Shown here in pieces: positions 34,301-43,855 of a DNA stretch of 64,000 nucleotides (its first letter is position 1; each line of letters opens with the position of its first letter). This stretch comes from Microbacterium gubbeenense DSM 15944 (GTDB lineage: Bacteria > Actinomycetota > Actinomycetes > Actinomycetales > Microbacteriaceae): positions 257,021 to 321,020 of the forward strand of contig NZ_KE383914.1 of assembly GCF_000422745.1 (NCBI RefSeq). Reading direction: 5' to 3'. The translations under genes and the position numbers were made by a program. Under the pieces are notes generated by a model. That model worked only from the letters and a program-made list of their open reading frames with translations, did not search any database and was not told where the DNA came from.

Positions 34301-37300
34301 CGTCTCGATCCCCGTGCTCGCCAACGACTCCGACCCCGAGGGCGATCAGATCGGGCTCGTTCCCGACTCCGCCGTCTCGCTGTCGGACGACTCGTTCGAG
34401 GTCGAAACGACGAACGACCGCGTGCTGCTCACCGCCTCCGAGACCGAGGGCGAGAGCCAACTGCAGTACGCGATCGAGGACGCGGTCGGCAACTCGGCCA
34501 AGGGCGTCGTGCACGTCACCGTCGCGAACGACGTGCCGCTCGAGCGGCCGATCGCGCGCGACGACGGCGTGCTGATCGACGACGTCTCCGGCGAGTTCAC
34601 CGCCGACATCGACCTGCTCGCGAACGACGAGGATCCCGACGGCACGGCCGACGACCTCGACGTCGCGATCGACGGCGTCGAGATGCTCGCGTCCGAGGGC
34701 CCCGGGGTCGTCCGCGTCGCGGTCGAGGACCGCCGCCGCGCGATCCCGTACACCGTGACCGATGCCGACGGCGGCGTCGCATCGGCGTTCCTCGTCGTGC
34801 CCGCGAAGAACGACCTCCGCCCGGTGCTCGTCGAGAACGCCGGGCTCGTGATCCAGAGCGACACGCTCGTCGAGATCCCGCTCGCCGACGTCGTGCAGGT
34901 CGCCGAGGGGCGCTCGCCGCGCATCACGTCGGCCGACGCCGTCTCGGTCAAGCACGGCAACGGCGACGCGCTCGTGAAGGATCCGCAGACGCTGCAGTAC
35001 CGCTCCGAGTACCGGTACGAGGGCACCGATGACATCACCTTCGAGGTCACCGACGGTGACGGGCCCGACGATCCGAACGGCCGCGTTTCGGTGCTCACGA
35101 TTCCGATCACGGTCACCGAGCCGCGCAACGAGGCGCCGGAGTTCACGAACACGTCCACGACGATCGGCGCGGGCGACGGGCCGGTGTCGGTCGACCTCTC
35201 CCAGCGCACCTACGACATCGACGGCGACGATCTGCAGTACTCGCTCGAGAATCCGGACAGGTTCCCCGAGGGCGTGTCGGTGAAGCTCGATGGCACCACG
35301 CTGACGATGGAGGCCTCGGCCGAGGCGCGCGGGCGCGACACGACCGTCGGCATCCTCGTCGACGACGGCGAAGCGGATCCCGTGCGCGGCGAGGTCGGCG
35401 TGAACGTCGCGGCCTCCGGGCGCCCGCTGCCGTCGGCCAACGACGATGACCTCGGCGAGGTGCACCAGGGCACGCCGATCGACGTCGACGTGCTCGCGAA
35501 CGACACCAACCCGTTCGAGGGCGAGGGTCCGCTCACGATCGTTGACGCGGAGGTCGAGGCGGGGGACGCCGAGATCGAGGTCGTCGGCGACCAGGTGGTC
35601 CTGACGCCCGGATCCGACTTCCACGGCTACGTCACCGCGCGCTACACGATCGCCGACGTCACCGACGACGCCGACCGCTACGTGCAGGCGAGCATCACAG
35701 CGACCGTGCTCGGCGTCGCGGAGAAGCCCGGTACGCCGCAGGCGAGCGAGATCGGCAACCGCACGGCCACCCTCACGTGGACGGCGCCGTCCAACAACGG
35801 CGCCGAGATCACGGAGTACGTCGTCGAGGACTACCTCGGCAGCGGGTACGCGAAGACGTGCGACGCGACGGTGTGCCAGCTCGACGGGCTCGTGAACGAC
35901 CGCGAGTACCAGTTCCAGGTCACGGCCGTGAACGAGGTCGGCAACTCGCAGACCTCCGAGCTGAGCCGCGTCGTGCGCCCGGACGTGAAGCCCGAGGCGC
36001 CCGGCGCCCCCAGCTTCACGCTCGAGGCCGGCCACCGCGACTCGAAGCTCGGCATTGCGTGGAACACCCCCGCGAGCGAGGGCTCGCCGGTCACCGGTTA
36101 TCTCGTGCGCGTCGACGACGGCACCGGCGTGAAGCTGCACCGCTTCGAGGGATCCACGATCACGTCGCGCGTCTTCGAGGGCCTCAAGAACGGCCAGAAG
36201 TACCGCTTCCAGGTCGCGGCGATGAACCGCGCCGACATCCAGAGCGTCGACGGGTGGTCGTGGAGCCCGTGGTCGGCGTACGAGAAGCCCGCGACGGTAC
36301 CGGATGCGCCGAGCGCGCCGAGCGTCGAGCGCACTGACCAGCCGTACGGCGAGAACGAGTTCCGCCTCTCGTGGAAGCCCGGCGAGTCGTCGGGCGGCGA
36401 CCCCATCTCGTCGTGGCGCGTCGACGTCATGAAGGGCGACGAGGTCTACGACAGCCGCACGATCGCGAACTCGGGCACGGCCACGACGGTCGTCGTGCCG
36501 AACAGCGAGAACGGCTACAGCTTCCGCGTCGCGGCGGTCAACCGCGAGGGCACCAGCAAGTGGAGCGCGATGAGCAAGCCGATCCGCTCCGCGTCGCGGC
36601 CCGGTCCCGTGAGCCCGGTGAACGTCGCCGAGCGCGACGGCGCGATCGACGTCGCGTGGCAGGCGGCCGATCCGAACGGTGCGCGGAAGGACGAGATCTC
36701 GTACCAGTACAAGCTCACGGGCGAGGGCGGCGATTGGAAGACGATGCCGTCGACCGGATCCTCCAACGGGCGCATGCGCGTCGAGGTGCCGGCGACCAAC
36801 GGCGTCTCGTCGACCGTGATCGTGCGCGCCGTCACGAAGATCGACGGCGTCGGCACCCTCGCCGGCGACGAGGCCAAGTCGGAGAAGCCGGCGCGGCCGT
36901 ACGGCAAGCTCGCCGAGCCCACGGCGTCGGTCAACCCCGCGACCGTGCACTCGAACAAGGTCGTCATCGACGTCTCGGCGCACGGAAACGGTCGCGAGAT
37001 CGAGAAGATCGTCGTGCGCACCGCAGGGCGCACGCAGTCGCAGATCGATCGCGTGTTCGACGGGCCCGCAGCGATGTCGGTCGACTTCCGCGCCGAATTC
37101 AACGAGGGTATGGCCCCCGGCACGACCCAGAACGTGCAGGTGGTGGTCGTCGATACGGCGGGCCAGCGGTCCGAGAAGACGATCAAGGTGGGCGTGCCCG
37201 CGCCGAGCTTCGAGCTCGATTACCACGACAACGATCCGAAGAGCCCCGACGGCAACAAGTTCACGCTGAACTTCGAACACCTGCCGCCGCTGTACTCCGA

Positions 37301-37556
37301 CGAGTACTGGTTCACGTGCGAGAGGCACATGCCGTGGGGCTGGCGCGACATCGGTTCGCAGAAGCTCGAGCAGCGCGATGGCGGCGCGGCGGGATCCGTG
37401 CGCGTGACCTGTATCGACACCGATACGAAGCCGGGCGACTACCGCGTGAAGTTCCAGGAGACGTCGCTCGTTCCCGAGAAGTACACCACGACGAACTCCG
37501 TCACCGTGAAGGTGACGCCGACACCCGCAGACCTCCGGAAAGCGAGAATCTCATGA
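31320..37556 (+). CDS. Giant Ig-like / fibronectin type III cell-surface protein
   Basis: A 2078-aa protein anchored by one N-terminal helix (near residues 10-30) with everything else outside. After a beta-rich region (about 40-370) and an acidic linker come about ten cadherin/Big-type repeats, each with the pattern DDxxxVRPGRxxxxPVLxNDxDPDGD. From about residue 1465 there are three or more fibronectin type III domains (PGTPQASEIGNRTATLTWTAP, VPDAPSAPSVER). There is no LPxTG motif. It heads an eight-gene operon with MoxR, DUF58, transglutaminase-fold, RDD-FHA, PP2C, FHA and kinase genes. GGGGGAG lies 7 nt before the ATG at 31320. It may be the surface structure the module builds or senses through; that role is inferred. 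Confidence 0.85.
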   Translation: MSAAGWLRGRRGAITGTSIVAAGAIALTAFAVAYDGNPTAEVELDAGSVWVTKTSSEVLGHLNSSSALLDGQLRGVTSDRIDVMQERDGAVIFDSGDSTLARIDGADMVLGDRVQIPAGSVVQRGADTVAIFVPSEGDLYLSAIDEIGSFDPSEAEPIAELGADAVMTVGTDGTVHTFEPDGAALTTYAVGSDGSVAGDPEQQTLEAVTGSDVEISSVGGTPVVLDRAGGIVATPDGLETSIGSSENARLAADAPRDDVVRVATETSLADVPLDGSEAALTANGGASGAPLQPVVAGECAYAAWQGTQQIVRDCADSSRDVVQTIDGASSDGLVFRTNGSQVVLNDASGGSSWLASEDMQHVNNWDDLTPPEGDGQESDEVEENQEAEVQPPERTAENREPDAEDDTYGVRPGRSAVLPVLDNDSDPDGDVLTITVDEQPGAGQVQTIQDGQALQVTMPENASGTGTFRYTVSDGRGGSDSARVDLSVHDPEENLPPAQKDLRPTVAVESGGSVTYNVLPDWIDPDGDDIYLSNVTPAEGDEVDFTADGQITYRALAAYEGPLAIDVTVSDGTDVATAELSLDVRPVGTVQPVTNADHVQLFAGESATVEPLINDINAASEDLTLSQVTPPAEVEVTADAQGGVLNVESETPGTYYVDYAASAGALAAPGVIRVDVLENKDKDAAPVAVRDTAYLPGGGEVLIDALQNDYDPSAGVLVVQSVEAPDGSGVSAAVLGHSTIQLTDRAMLEDQVVVTYRISNGARSATGEIIVIPVPATDQIRPPIAADDTATVRAGDIVTVPVTENDSHPNGDSFEVLPDFVEQPDASAGDIFVSQDTVRFRAAADAEGQVEAVYSIIDSKGQRDSATVRINISPWNEQSNSAPIPEHVTGRAIAGSTSRIEIPLDRIDPDGDSVDLIGISSAPSKGKITATGTDFLSYEADRGASGVDSFSYRVVDTFGVESIGTVRVGIAPSPGTNQAPNAMSDTVAVRPGRTVSIPVLANDSDPEGDQIGLVPDSAVSLSDDSFEVETTNDRVLLTASETEGESQLQYAIEDAVGNSAKGVVHVTVANDVPLERPIARDDGVLIDDVSGEFTADIDLLANDEDPDGTADDLDVAIDGVEMLASEGPGVVRVAVEDRRRAIPYTVTDADGGVASAFLVVPAKNDLRPVLVENAGLVIQSDTLVEIPLADVVQVAEGRSPRITSADAVSVKHGNGDALVKDPQTLQYRSEYRYEGTDDITFEVTDGDGPDDPNGRVSVLTIPITVTEPRNEAPEFTNTSTTIGAGDGPVSVDLSQRTYDIDGDDLQYSLENPDRFPEGVSVKLDGTTLTMEASAEARGRDTTVGILVDDGEADPVRGEVGVNVAASGRPLPSANDDDLGEVHQGTPIDVDVLANDTNPFEGEGPLTIVDAEVEAGDAEIEVVGDQVVLTPGSDFHGYVTARYTIADVTDDADRYVQASITATVLGVAEKPGTPQASEIGNRTATLTWTAPSNNGAEITEYVVEDYLGSGYAKTCDATVCQLDGLVNDREYQFQVTAVNEVGNSQTSELSRVVRPDVKPEAPGAPSFTLEAGHRDSKLGIAWNTPASEGSPVTGYLVRVDDGTGVKLHRFEGSTITSRVFEGLKNGQKYRFQVAAMNRADIQSVDGWSWSPWSAYEKPATVPDAPSAPSVERTDQPYGENEFRLSWKPGESSGGDPISSWRVDVMKGDEVYDSRTIANSGTATTVVVPNSENGYSFRVAAVNREGTSKWSAMSKPIRSASRPGPVSPVNVAERDGAIDVAWQAADPNGARKDEISYQYKLTGEGGDWKTMPSTGSSNGRMRVEVPATNGVSSTVIVRAVTKIDGVGTLAGDEAKSEKPARPYGKLAEPTASVNPATVHSNKVVIDVSAHGNGREIEKIVVRTAGRTQSQIDRVFDGPAAMSVDFRAEFNEGMAPGTTQNVQVVVVDTAGQRSEKTIKVGVPAPSFELDYHDNDPKSPDGNKFTLNFEHLPPLYSDEYWFTCERHMPWGWRDIGSQKLEQRDGGAAGSVRVTCIDTDTKPGDYRVKFQETSLVPEKYTTTNSVTVKVTPTPADLRKARIS

Positions 37557-38536
37557 CGATGACTCCCCAGCAGGCGGGTTGGTTCCAAGGCACGTTCACG
37601 CGCCTCGTCGATAACGTCGACCGAGCGGTGATGGGCAAGCGCGATGTCGTGAGCCTCGTGACGGCGGCGATGCTCGCCGAGGGCCACGTGCTGCTCGAAG
37701 ACGCGCCGGGAACCGGCAAGACGAGCCTCGCGAAGTCGATGGCCGCGACCGTGCAGGGCACCTCGACCCGCATCCAGTTCACGCCCGACCTGTTGCCGAG
37801 CGACGTGACGGGCGTGACGATCTACGACCAGCAGAACCACACGTTCTCGTTCCACAAAGGTCCGGTGTTCACCTCGATCCTGCTGGCGGACGAGATCAAC
37901 CGCGCCTCGCCGAAGACTCAGTCGGCGCTGCTCGAGGTGATGGAGGAGGGGCGCGTCACGATCGACGGCGAGGCTCACGAGGTGGGCCGCCCGTTCCTCG
38001 TCCTCGCGACGCAGAACCCGATCGAGACGGCCGGAACCTACCGTCTTCCCGAAGCGCAGCTCGACCGCTTCCTCATCAAGGCGACGATCGGGTACCCCTC
38101 GATCGAGGTCACCGAGCGGATCCTCGCGGGCTCGGCCGAGCGCAACCCCTCGGGTCGCCTGCAGGCACTCATCACGACCGACGCGATCGCCGACATGGCC
38201 GACCTCGGCCAGACGGTGCACGTCGACGGCGCCGTGCTGCGCTACGTCGCCGAGCTCGCCGACGCGACGCGGCAGGATCAGGACACCCGCCTCGGCGTCT
38301 CGGTGCGCGGCGCGCTCGCGATGATCCGGCTCGCGAAGGTGTGGGCGGCGGCGCAGGGGCGTCACTACGTGATCCCCGACGACGTGAAGGTGCTCTCGCA
38401 GCCGACGTGGGCGCACCGCCTCGTGATGGACCCGGAGGCCGAGTTCGCGGGCGTGACCCAGGCCAGCGTCATCCAGCGCGTGCTGGGCGACGTGCCCGCG
38501 CCGCAGAACCGCGCCGAGCGCACGACGACCGACTGA
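37553..38536 (+). CDS. MoxR-family AAA+ ATPase
   Basis: A 327-aa AAA+ chaperone-like ATPase: Walker A DAPGTGKTSLAK, Walker B ILLADEINRASPKTQSALLEVMEE, sensor 1 VLATQNPIETAGTYRLPEAQLDRF, and a C-terminal lid with SVRGALAMIRLAKVWA. MoxR proteins usually remodel or mature partner proteins together with DUF58 and transglutaminase-type genes, exactly the next two genes. ATGA overlap with the giant surface gene implies coupled translation. Confidence 0.93.
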   Translation: MTMTPQQAGWFQGTFTRLVDNVDRAVMGKRDVVSLVTAAMLAEGHVLLEDAPGTGKTSLAKSMAATVQGTSTRIQFTPDLLPSDVTGVTIYDQQNHTFSFHKGPVFTSILLADEINRASPKTQSALLEVMEEGRVTIDGEAHEVGRPFLVLATQNPIETAGTYRLPEAQLDRFLIKATIGYPSIEVTERILAGSAERNPSGRLQALITTDAIADMADLGQTVHVDGAVLRYVAELADATRQDQDTRLGVSVRGALAMIRLAKVWAAAQGRHYVIPDDVKVLSQPTWAHRLVMDPEAEFAGVTQASVIQRVLGDVPAPQNRAERTTTD

Positions 38537-38538
38537 GG

Positions 38539-39858
38539 ATGACGACGCCCGCGCAGCCGATGAGCGCCGTGCCCGAGGGCATGGCGCCATCCGGCGCGCC
38601 CGTCGACCCCGAGGAGACCCCGGAGTTCCGCACGCCCGAGCCCGAGCGTGCGTCGTGGGGGCAGGTCGCCGCGTTCGTCGGGCGCCGCGGGTGGGCAGGC
38701 TTCCTGCGCGGGATCCGCGTCGTCCGCATCATCGGGTGGGTCGCGATCGGCGCCGCCGTGACCTGCTGGATCGTCGGGCCGCTGAACGGATGGCGCGAGC
38801 TGACGACGGCGGCCATTGCGCTGACGATCGTCATCGTGCTGTGCGCGCTGTTTCTCATCGGGCGCACGGCCTACGGAGTGTCTCTCGATCTCACTCGCAG
38901 CCGCGTCATCGTCGGCGAGCACGCCGAGGGTGGGCTGATCCTCGAGAATCCGGCGCGCCGCGCGATCCCCTCCTCGCGGGTCGTCCTGCCGGTCGGCCAG
39001 GGGCGGGGTGTGTTCGCCGTCCGCCGCCTCGCGCCCGACGAGCGCGTGACCGAGCTGTTCCAGATTCCGACGCACGCGCGCGGCGTGCTGCCGGTCGGCC
39101 CCGTCAGCGTGCTGCGCGGCGATCCGCTCGGCTTGTTCGAGCGCGTCGAGCACCGCGCGGATCCGACAGACCTGTACGTGCACCCGCGCACCGTGGCGTT
39201 CTCGACCGACACCCTCGGCTTCGTGCGCGACCTCGAGGGCCTGCCGACGAGCGACCTCGCGCGCGACGACATCGCCTTCCACGCGCTGACGGAGTACCAG
39301 CCGGGCGACGACCTGCGCCACGTGCACTGGCGCTCGACGGCCCGCACCGGTGTGACGATGATGCGCACCTACGAGCAGACCCGTCGGTCGCACTTCGTGA
39401 TCGCGGTCTCGCGCGCCCGCCATGAGTACCGCTCCGACGACGAGTTCGAACTGGCCGTGTCGATCGCGGCCTCGATCGGCCGCCGCGGCATGCGCGACGC
39501 GTTCGACGTCGACCTGCGCACCCAGTCGCGCGGCCTGCGCGGCGATTCCGAGCGCCACATGCTCGACGCGCTCTCGGGCCTCGACCTCGATCGCACCCGC
39601 GAGGGCATCGACGAGCTCGGGGCGTTCGTGGGATCCGACATCCCGGCCGCGAGCTTCGTCGTGCTCATCACGGGCCGCGGCGCATCGGCGACCGAGCTGC
39701 GCGCCGCCGTCTCGCGGATCCCCGCGGGCGCGCGCACGCTCGTCTGCGTCGCCGACGCGGGGGCGGATCCGTCGCTGCGCCGCATCGCAGACGCGCCCGT
39801 CGCGTCGATCGGCGCCCTCGAGCAGCTCCCGCGCGCGATTGCGAGGGCGCTCGGATGA
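38539..39858 (+). CDS. DUF58 domain protein
   Basis: A 439-aa membrane protein with an acidic cytosolic start, two adjacent helices (about residues 70-115), and a C-terminal DUF58 domain with the hallmark GDDLRHVHWRSTARTG, followed by a von Willebrand A-like segment (FVIAVSRARHEYRSDDEFELAVSIAASI). Known as the usual partner of MoxR ATPases; its molecular task is not defined. It starts 2 bp after the MoxR stop. Confidence 0.9.
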   Translation: MTTPAQPMSAVPEGMAPSGAPVDPEETPEFRTPEPERASWGQVAAFVGRRGWAGFLRGIRVVRIIGWVAIGAAVTCWIVGPLNGWRELTTAAIALTIVIVLCALFLIGRTAYGVSLDLTRSRVIVGEHAEGGLILENPARRAIPSSRVVLPVGQGRGVFAVRRLAPDERVTELFQIPTHARGVLPVGPVSVLRGDPLGLFERVEHRADPTDLYVHPRTVAFSTDTLGFVRDLEGLPTSDLARDDIAFHALTEYQPGDDLRHVHWRSTARTGVTMMRTYEQTRRSHFVIAVSRARHEYRSDDEFELAVSIAASIGRRGMRDAFDVDLRTQSRGLRGDSERHMLDALSGLDLDRTREGIDELGAFVGSDIPAASFVVLITGRGASATELRAAVSRIPAGARTLVCVADAGADPSLRRIADAPVASIGALEQLPRAIARALG

Positions 39859-42263
39859 GGCTCACCGCTCGCAGATGGATCCTCGACCTGGCGGCCCTCG
39901 TGCTGCTGGCGACCGTGCCGATCCTCGTGCTCTGGCCGCTCTTCGACAGCGCACGATTCTTCGTCGGCGCGTACGGCGGCCTCGTCCTCGGGCTCGCGCT
40001 CGCCTCGGCGGGTGCCCGCTGGCGCCTGCCCGTGATCGTCCTCGCGCCCGCGACCGTGGTCATCTACTTCGTGTTCGGGGGCGCGCTGGCGCTGCCGGCG
40101 ACGACGATCGGCGGCGTGATCCCGTCTCTCGAGACGCTGCGGCAGCTCGCCACCGGCGCCGTGACGATGTGGAAGGCGTTCTTGACGTCGGCCGCGCCGC
40201 TTTCGATCGAAGACGGGCATCTGCTCGTGCCGTTCACGGCGATGCTCGTCGGCTTCGTCGTGGCCGGCAGCCTCGCCCTGCGCCTGAAGACGGCGGCGTG
40301 GGCGATGATCCCGGTCGCCGCCGTGACGGTCTTCGCGATCGTCTTCGGTCCGCCGGATCCGCCCGTCTGGCTGCCCTACGTTCTCGGCGCCGTGTTCATC
40401 ATCGTCGCGGTCACGTGGCTCGCGGTGCGCGAAGCGTGGTCGCCGCGGTTCGTCGCCGTCACGATCGCGGGCTATGCGGGGGAGGGCGCCACAGGCGGTC
40501 GCGGCACGCGGCTCATCGCCGGCGGCGTGATCCTCGCCATCGGCGCGGGTGCGGGCGTCGCGTCGCTCGCGCTTGCTCCTGAGAACGAGGTGCGCGACGT
40601 GGCGCGCGACACAATCGTGCCGCCCTTCGAGCTGCACGACTACGTGAGCCCGCTGCAGTCGTGGCGCTCTGTCGTGCGCGATCATCCGACGTCCGATGAG
40701 CCGCTGTTCTCGGTGTCGGGACTGCCGGAGGGCGCGCGCGTGCGTCTCGCGGTGCTCGACGCGTACGACGGGCTTGTGTACACGGTGTCGGATTCGGGGC
40801 GCGGGCGCTCGAGCGACTTCTCGCCGCTGCGCAGCAACATGGCGCAGGACGAGGAGGGCACCCTCGTCGAGCTCGGCATCGACATCCAGCAGTACGCCGG
40901 CCCCTGGCTGCCCGACGCGGGCATCGTCGACAGCGTCGCGTTCGACGGCACGGGCGAGCGCTCGAAGGATCTCCGGCGCGGTACCTACTTCAATCAAGAA
41001 ACGGGTACGGGGCTCGTGGCCGACGGGCTGCGCGAGGGCGATGCGTACACCGTGACCGCCGTGATTCCGGATGAACCAGAAGCTGAGGACATCGGAGACG
41101 CGCCGTTCGCCAAGCCGCAGCTGCCGACGATGTCGCAGGTGCCGGAGGACGCGGCCGCGATCGCAGCCGACATCATCGACGGGGCCGACGGCGCCGTCGA
41201 GGGCGCGCTGTCGCCCTATGAGCGGGTGGCTGCCCTCGAGGACTGGTTGCGCAACAGCTCCTTCAGCCACGGCCTGTCGAAGGAAGACACCGGCCGCGCC
41301 GAGGACGACCCGCAGTCACGCGCCGGGCACGGCGCGCAGCGCATCTCGCAGCTGCTGCGGTCGGATCCGCGCGTCGGCGACGATGAGCAGTACGCCGTGG
41401 CGATGGCGCTAATGGCCCGCGAGCTCGGCATCCCGGCGCGCGTCGTGATGGGTTTCCACGCCGACGAGGGTGATCCCGACGTCGACCCGTTCGTCGCGTC
41501 CGGCGACACCGTGCACGCGTGGGTGGAGGTCGCGTTCGAGGGGTTCGGATGGGTCAGCTTCGACCCGACGCCGCCCGCGGACAACGTGCCGGAGGAGATC
41601 ACCGAGAGCCCGCGCCAGGAGCCGCGCCCGCAGGTGCTGCAGCCCCCGCCCCCGCCGCAGCAGCCGGCCGACGAGCCCCCGCTCGTGCCGAACGAGCGCG
41701 ATGACGACGACGAGGACGAGCCGCTTCTGTCGCCGTTCGCGTGGCAGGTGATCGCGATCGCCGGCATCAGCCTGCTCGCCATCGCGCTGATCCTGTCGCC
41801 GTTCCTCATCATCGCCGGCATCAAACTCTCCAAGCGCCGCAAGCGGCTGAACCTCGACGACCCGAGCGACCGGATCGCGGGCGGCTGGAACGAGCTCGTC
41901 GACCGGGCGACTGACCTCGGCGCATACCGAGGCGAGCCGATTCCGCAGGGCGCGACGCGGCACGAAGAGGCGTTCGTCCTCGCCGCGACGTTCCACGAGC
42001 CGCGGGTGGCGACGCTCGCCGTTGAGGCCGATTCGCGGGTGTTCGCCCCCGTCGATCCGTCGAGCGAAGACGTCTCTACGTACTGGCGCGACGTTGACGA
42101 CGTCGTCGGATCCATGAAGCAGAAGTCCACGTGGTGGAGGCGGTTCCGCGCACGGCTGAGCGTGCGCGCGATCACGAAGAACTCGCGCATGCGTCGCGGG
42201 GTGCAGCGCCTTCGTGAGAAAGTCTCAGGAGCACGAGAATCGGCACGGGAGAGAGAAGACTGA
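39855..42263 (+). CDS. TgpA-type transglutaminase-fold membrane protein, catalytic Cys absent
   Basis: An 802-aa protein with about six N-terminal helices, an outside transglutaminase-like domain (about residues 440-580), a Pro-rich linker, one more helix (about 630-660) and a cytosolic tail. The active-site His (HAWVE, H554) and Asp (FDPTP, D570) are present, but the segment that normally reads GxCxQFA reads GDDEQYA, placing Asp510 where the nucleophilic Cys should be. It is therefore probably a structural or binding protein rather than a working cross-linker or protease. Overlaps the DUF58 stop by four bases. Confidence 0.85.
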   Translation: MRLTARRWILDLAALVLLATVPILVLWPLFDSARFFVGAYGGLVLGLALASAGARWRLPVIVLAPATVVIYFVFGGALALPATTIGGVIPSLETLRQLATGAVTMWKAFLTSAAPLSIEDGHLLVPFTAMLVGFVVAGSLALRLKTAAWAMIPVAAVTVFAIVFGPPDPPVWLPYVLGAVFIIVAVTWLAVREAWSPRFVAVTIAGYAGEGATGGRGTRLIAGGVILAIGAGAGVASLALAPENEVRDVARDTIVPPFELHDYVSPLQSWRSVVRDHPTSDEPLFSVSGLPEGARVRLAVLDAYDGLVYTVSDSGRGRSSDFSPLRSNMAQDEEGTLVELGIDIQQYAGPWLPDAGIVDSVAFDGTGERSKDLRRGTYFNQETGTGLVADGLREGDAYTVTAVIPDEPEAEDIGDAPFAKPQLPTMSQVPEDAAAIAADIIDGADGAVEGALSPYERVAALEDWLRNSSFSHGLSKEDTGRAEDDPQSRAGHGAQRISQLLRSDPRVGDDEQYAVAMALMARELGIPARVVMGFHADEGDPDVDPFVASGDTVHAWVEVAFEGFGWVSFDPTPPADNVPEEITESPRQEPRPQVLQPPPPPQQPADEPPLVPNERDDDDEDEPLLSPFAWQVIAIAGISLLAIALILSPFLIIAGIKLSKRRKRLNLDDPSDRIAGGWNELVDRATDLGAYRGEPIPQGATRHEEAFVLAATFHEPRVATLAVEADSRVFAPVDPSSEDVSTYWRDVDDVVGSMKQKSTWWRRFRARLSVRAITKNSRMRRGVQRLREKVSGARESARERED

Positions 42264-42264
42264 C

Positions 42265-43854
42265 ATGAGTATGTCGACAGGGCAGTCGGGATATGCCAGT
42301 CAGCCGTATGGTGCGCCGGCTCATCCCGCGCCGCCGCAGGTCTGGCCGCCGCAGGATCCGCACGTTCCCCCGACGTTCGCGCATCCGTCGCTCGGCCGTC
42401 GGGTGGGCGCGTACGCCATCGACGTCGTCATTCTCCAGCTCATCAACCTCGTGACGGCGGTCGTCGTCTTCATGGTCGTGCGCGCGGATATCATGGCGGC
42501 GCTCGCCGGAGAACAGCGCTTCCCGATCTGGACGATGCCGATCTTCATGATTCCGGGAGTCGTCGCCCTTGCCATTGCGCTCGCGTACAGCGCGATGCAG
42601 GGATCCGGCGGTTCCGTCGGTCAGCGTATGCTCGGGATCCGCCTCGTGCAGGCCGACACCGGTGCGCGGCTCGGCTTCTGGCGCGCCGTGTGGCGCAACA
42701 TCGTCTGGGGCGCGACGTGCGCCATCATCGTGGGCTACTTCACGCCGCTGTTCGACTCGTCGGCGCGGCGCCGCGGCTGGCACGACTTGGCCTCGGGCGC
42801 CGTGATGACTCTGCGCGGCGCGGCGGATCCGGACCGTCCCGCGGATCCGCAGGGCGAGTACGCAGCGCCGGCGCAGCCGGGTGCTGGTCCGGCTCCCGTC
42901 GAGCAGTCCTCGGGGCCGGCGCCCGCGCCTGTGGATCCGTTCGCCGCGCCCGCGCCGGCGGCGTCGGACCCGGCCCCCGCGCCTTTGGATCCTTTCGCGG
43001 CGCCTCCTGCGTCGGACGCGGTTGCCCCTCCCGTGGACCCGTTCGCGGCGCCTCCCGCTCCGGCGGCGTCGGAGCCTGCACCCGCACCTGTTGACCCGTT
43101 CGAGGCGACCGCGGCTCCGTCGGTGCCCCCGGCTCCCGCGGCGGCTCCGGTCGTTCCGCCGATGCCCGCCCCGCCGGCGCCTCCCGTGCCCGAGGTCGCG
43201 CCCGACGAGCCCGAGGCGTCTGCTGACGGCCCGATTGCGTTCGTTCCCGGTGTGACCGGCGAGCGCGATGAGCAGCCGGAGCCCGTTGCGCCCGCGGCGG
43301 CCCCCGAGATCCCGGCGGCACCAGGCCCGGAGCCGGTGGCCGCGCCCGCTCCTGCACCGCCTGTGCCCGAACCCGAACCGACCCCTGCCGCGCCGCCCGT
43401 GCCGTCATCTGCCCCGGAAACAGCCCCGGAGCCGCAGGTCGAGTCGGCCCCGGCCCCCGCGCCCGCCACCCCGGACTTCCCCGACGACACGATCGTGCTC
43501 AACCACGCGCCCGCCCCGACGAACGTGCCGAGCGTGATCCTCGTGTGGGACGACGGCACGCGCACCGAGGTGACCTCGCGCGCGGTGTTCGGGCGCAACC
43601 CCAGCGCGAGCGACGGCGCCGACGTGGTGGCGGTCACGGATGACACTCTGTCGCTGTCGAAGACCCACTTCGAGATCTCGCTCGAGAACGGATCCGCGTC
43701 GATCGTCGATCGGCACTCGACCAACGGCGTCGTGGTCGTGCGCGGCGGCACCTCGACGACCCTCGTTCCGGACACCGCCTCGTCGCTGGTGGCCGGCGAC
43801 AAGATCACGATCGGCGAGCGGAGCGCATCCGTCGAGCGAGCAGGAAAGAGCTGA
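42265..43854 (+). CDS. RDD-FHA membrane protein
   Basis: A 529-aa protein in three parts. An N-terminal RDD domain has three helices (LGRRVGAYAIDVVILQLIN start, GQRMLGIRLV, RRGWHDLASG). A Pro/Ala-rich linker of about 250 residues carries repeated DPFAAP blocks. A C-terminal FHA phosphothreonine-binding domain has FGRNPS, LSKTHFEISLENG and DRHSTNGV. Just before the FHA domain lies FPDDTIVLNH, resembling the acidic D-D-T-I/V motif also present in the kinase, so an internal FHA-phosphothreonine switch is conceivable. Starts 1 bp after the previous stop. Confidence 0.88.
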   Translation: MSMSTGQSGYASQPYGAPAHPAPPQVWPPQDPHVPPTFAHPSLGRRVGAYAIDVVILQLINLVTAVVVFMVVRADIMAALAGEQRFPIWTMPIFMIPGVVALAIALAYSAMQGSGGSVGQRMLGIRLVQADTGARLGFWRAVWRNIVWGATCAIIVGYFTPLFDSSARRRGWHDLASGAVMTLRGAADPDRPADPQGEYAAPAQPGAGPAPVEQSSGPAPAPVDPFAAPAPAASDPAPAPLDPFAAPPASDAVAPPVDPFAAPPAPAASEPAPAPVDPFEATAAPSVPPAPAAAPVVPPMPAPPAPPVPEVAPDEPEASADGPIAFVPGVTGERDEQPEPVAPAAAPEIPAAPGPEPVAAPAPAPPVPEPEPTPAAPPVPSSAPETAPEPQVESAPAPAPATPDFPDDTIVLNHAPAPTNVPSVILVWDDGTRTEVTSRAVFGRNPSASDGADVVAVTDDTLSLSKTHFEISLENGSASIVDRHSTNGVVVVRGGTSTTLVPDTASSLVAGDKITIGERSASVERAGKS

Positions 43855-43855
43855 C

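Noticed and set aside
39855..42263. Annotating this protein as an active transglutaminase/protease
   Set aside because: The nucleophilic Cys position holds Asp, so only the fold is claimed.
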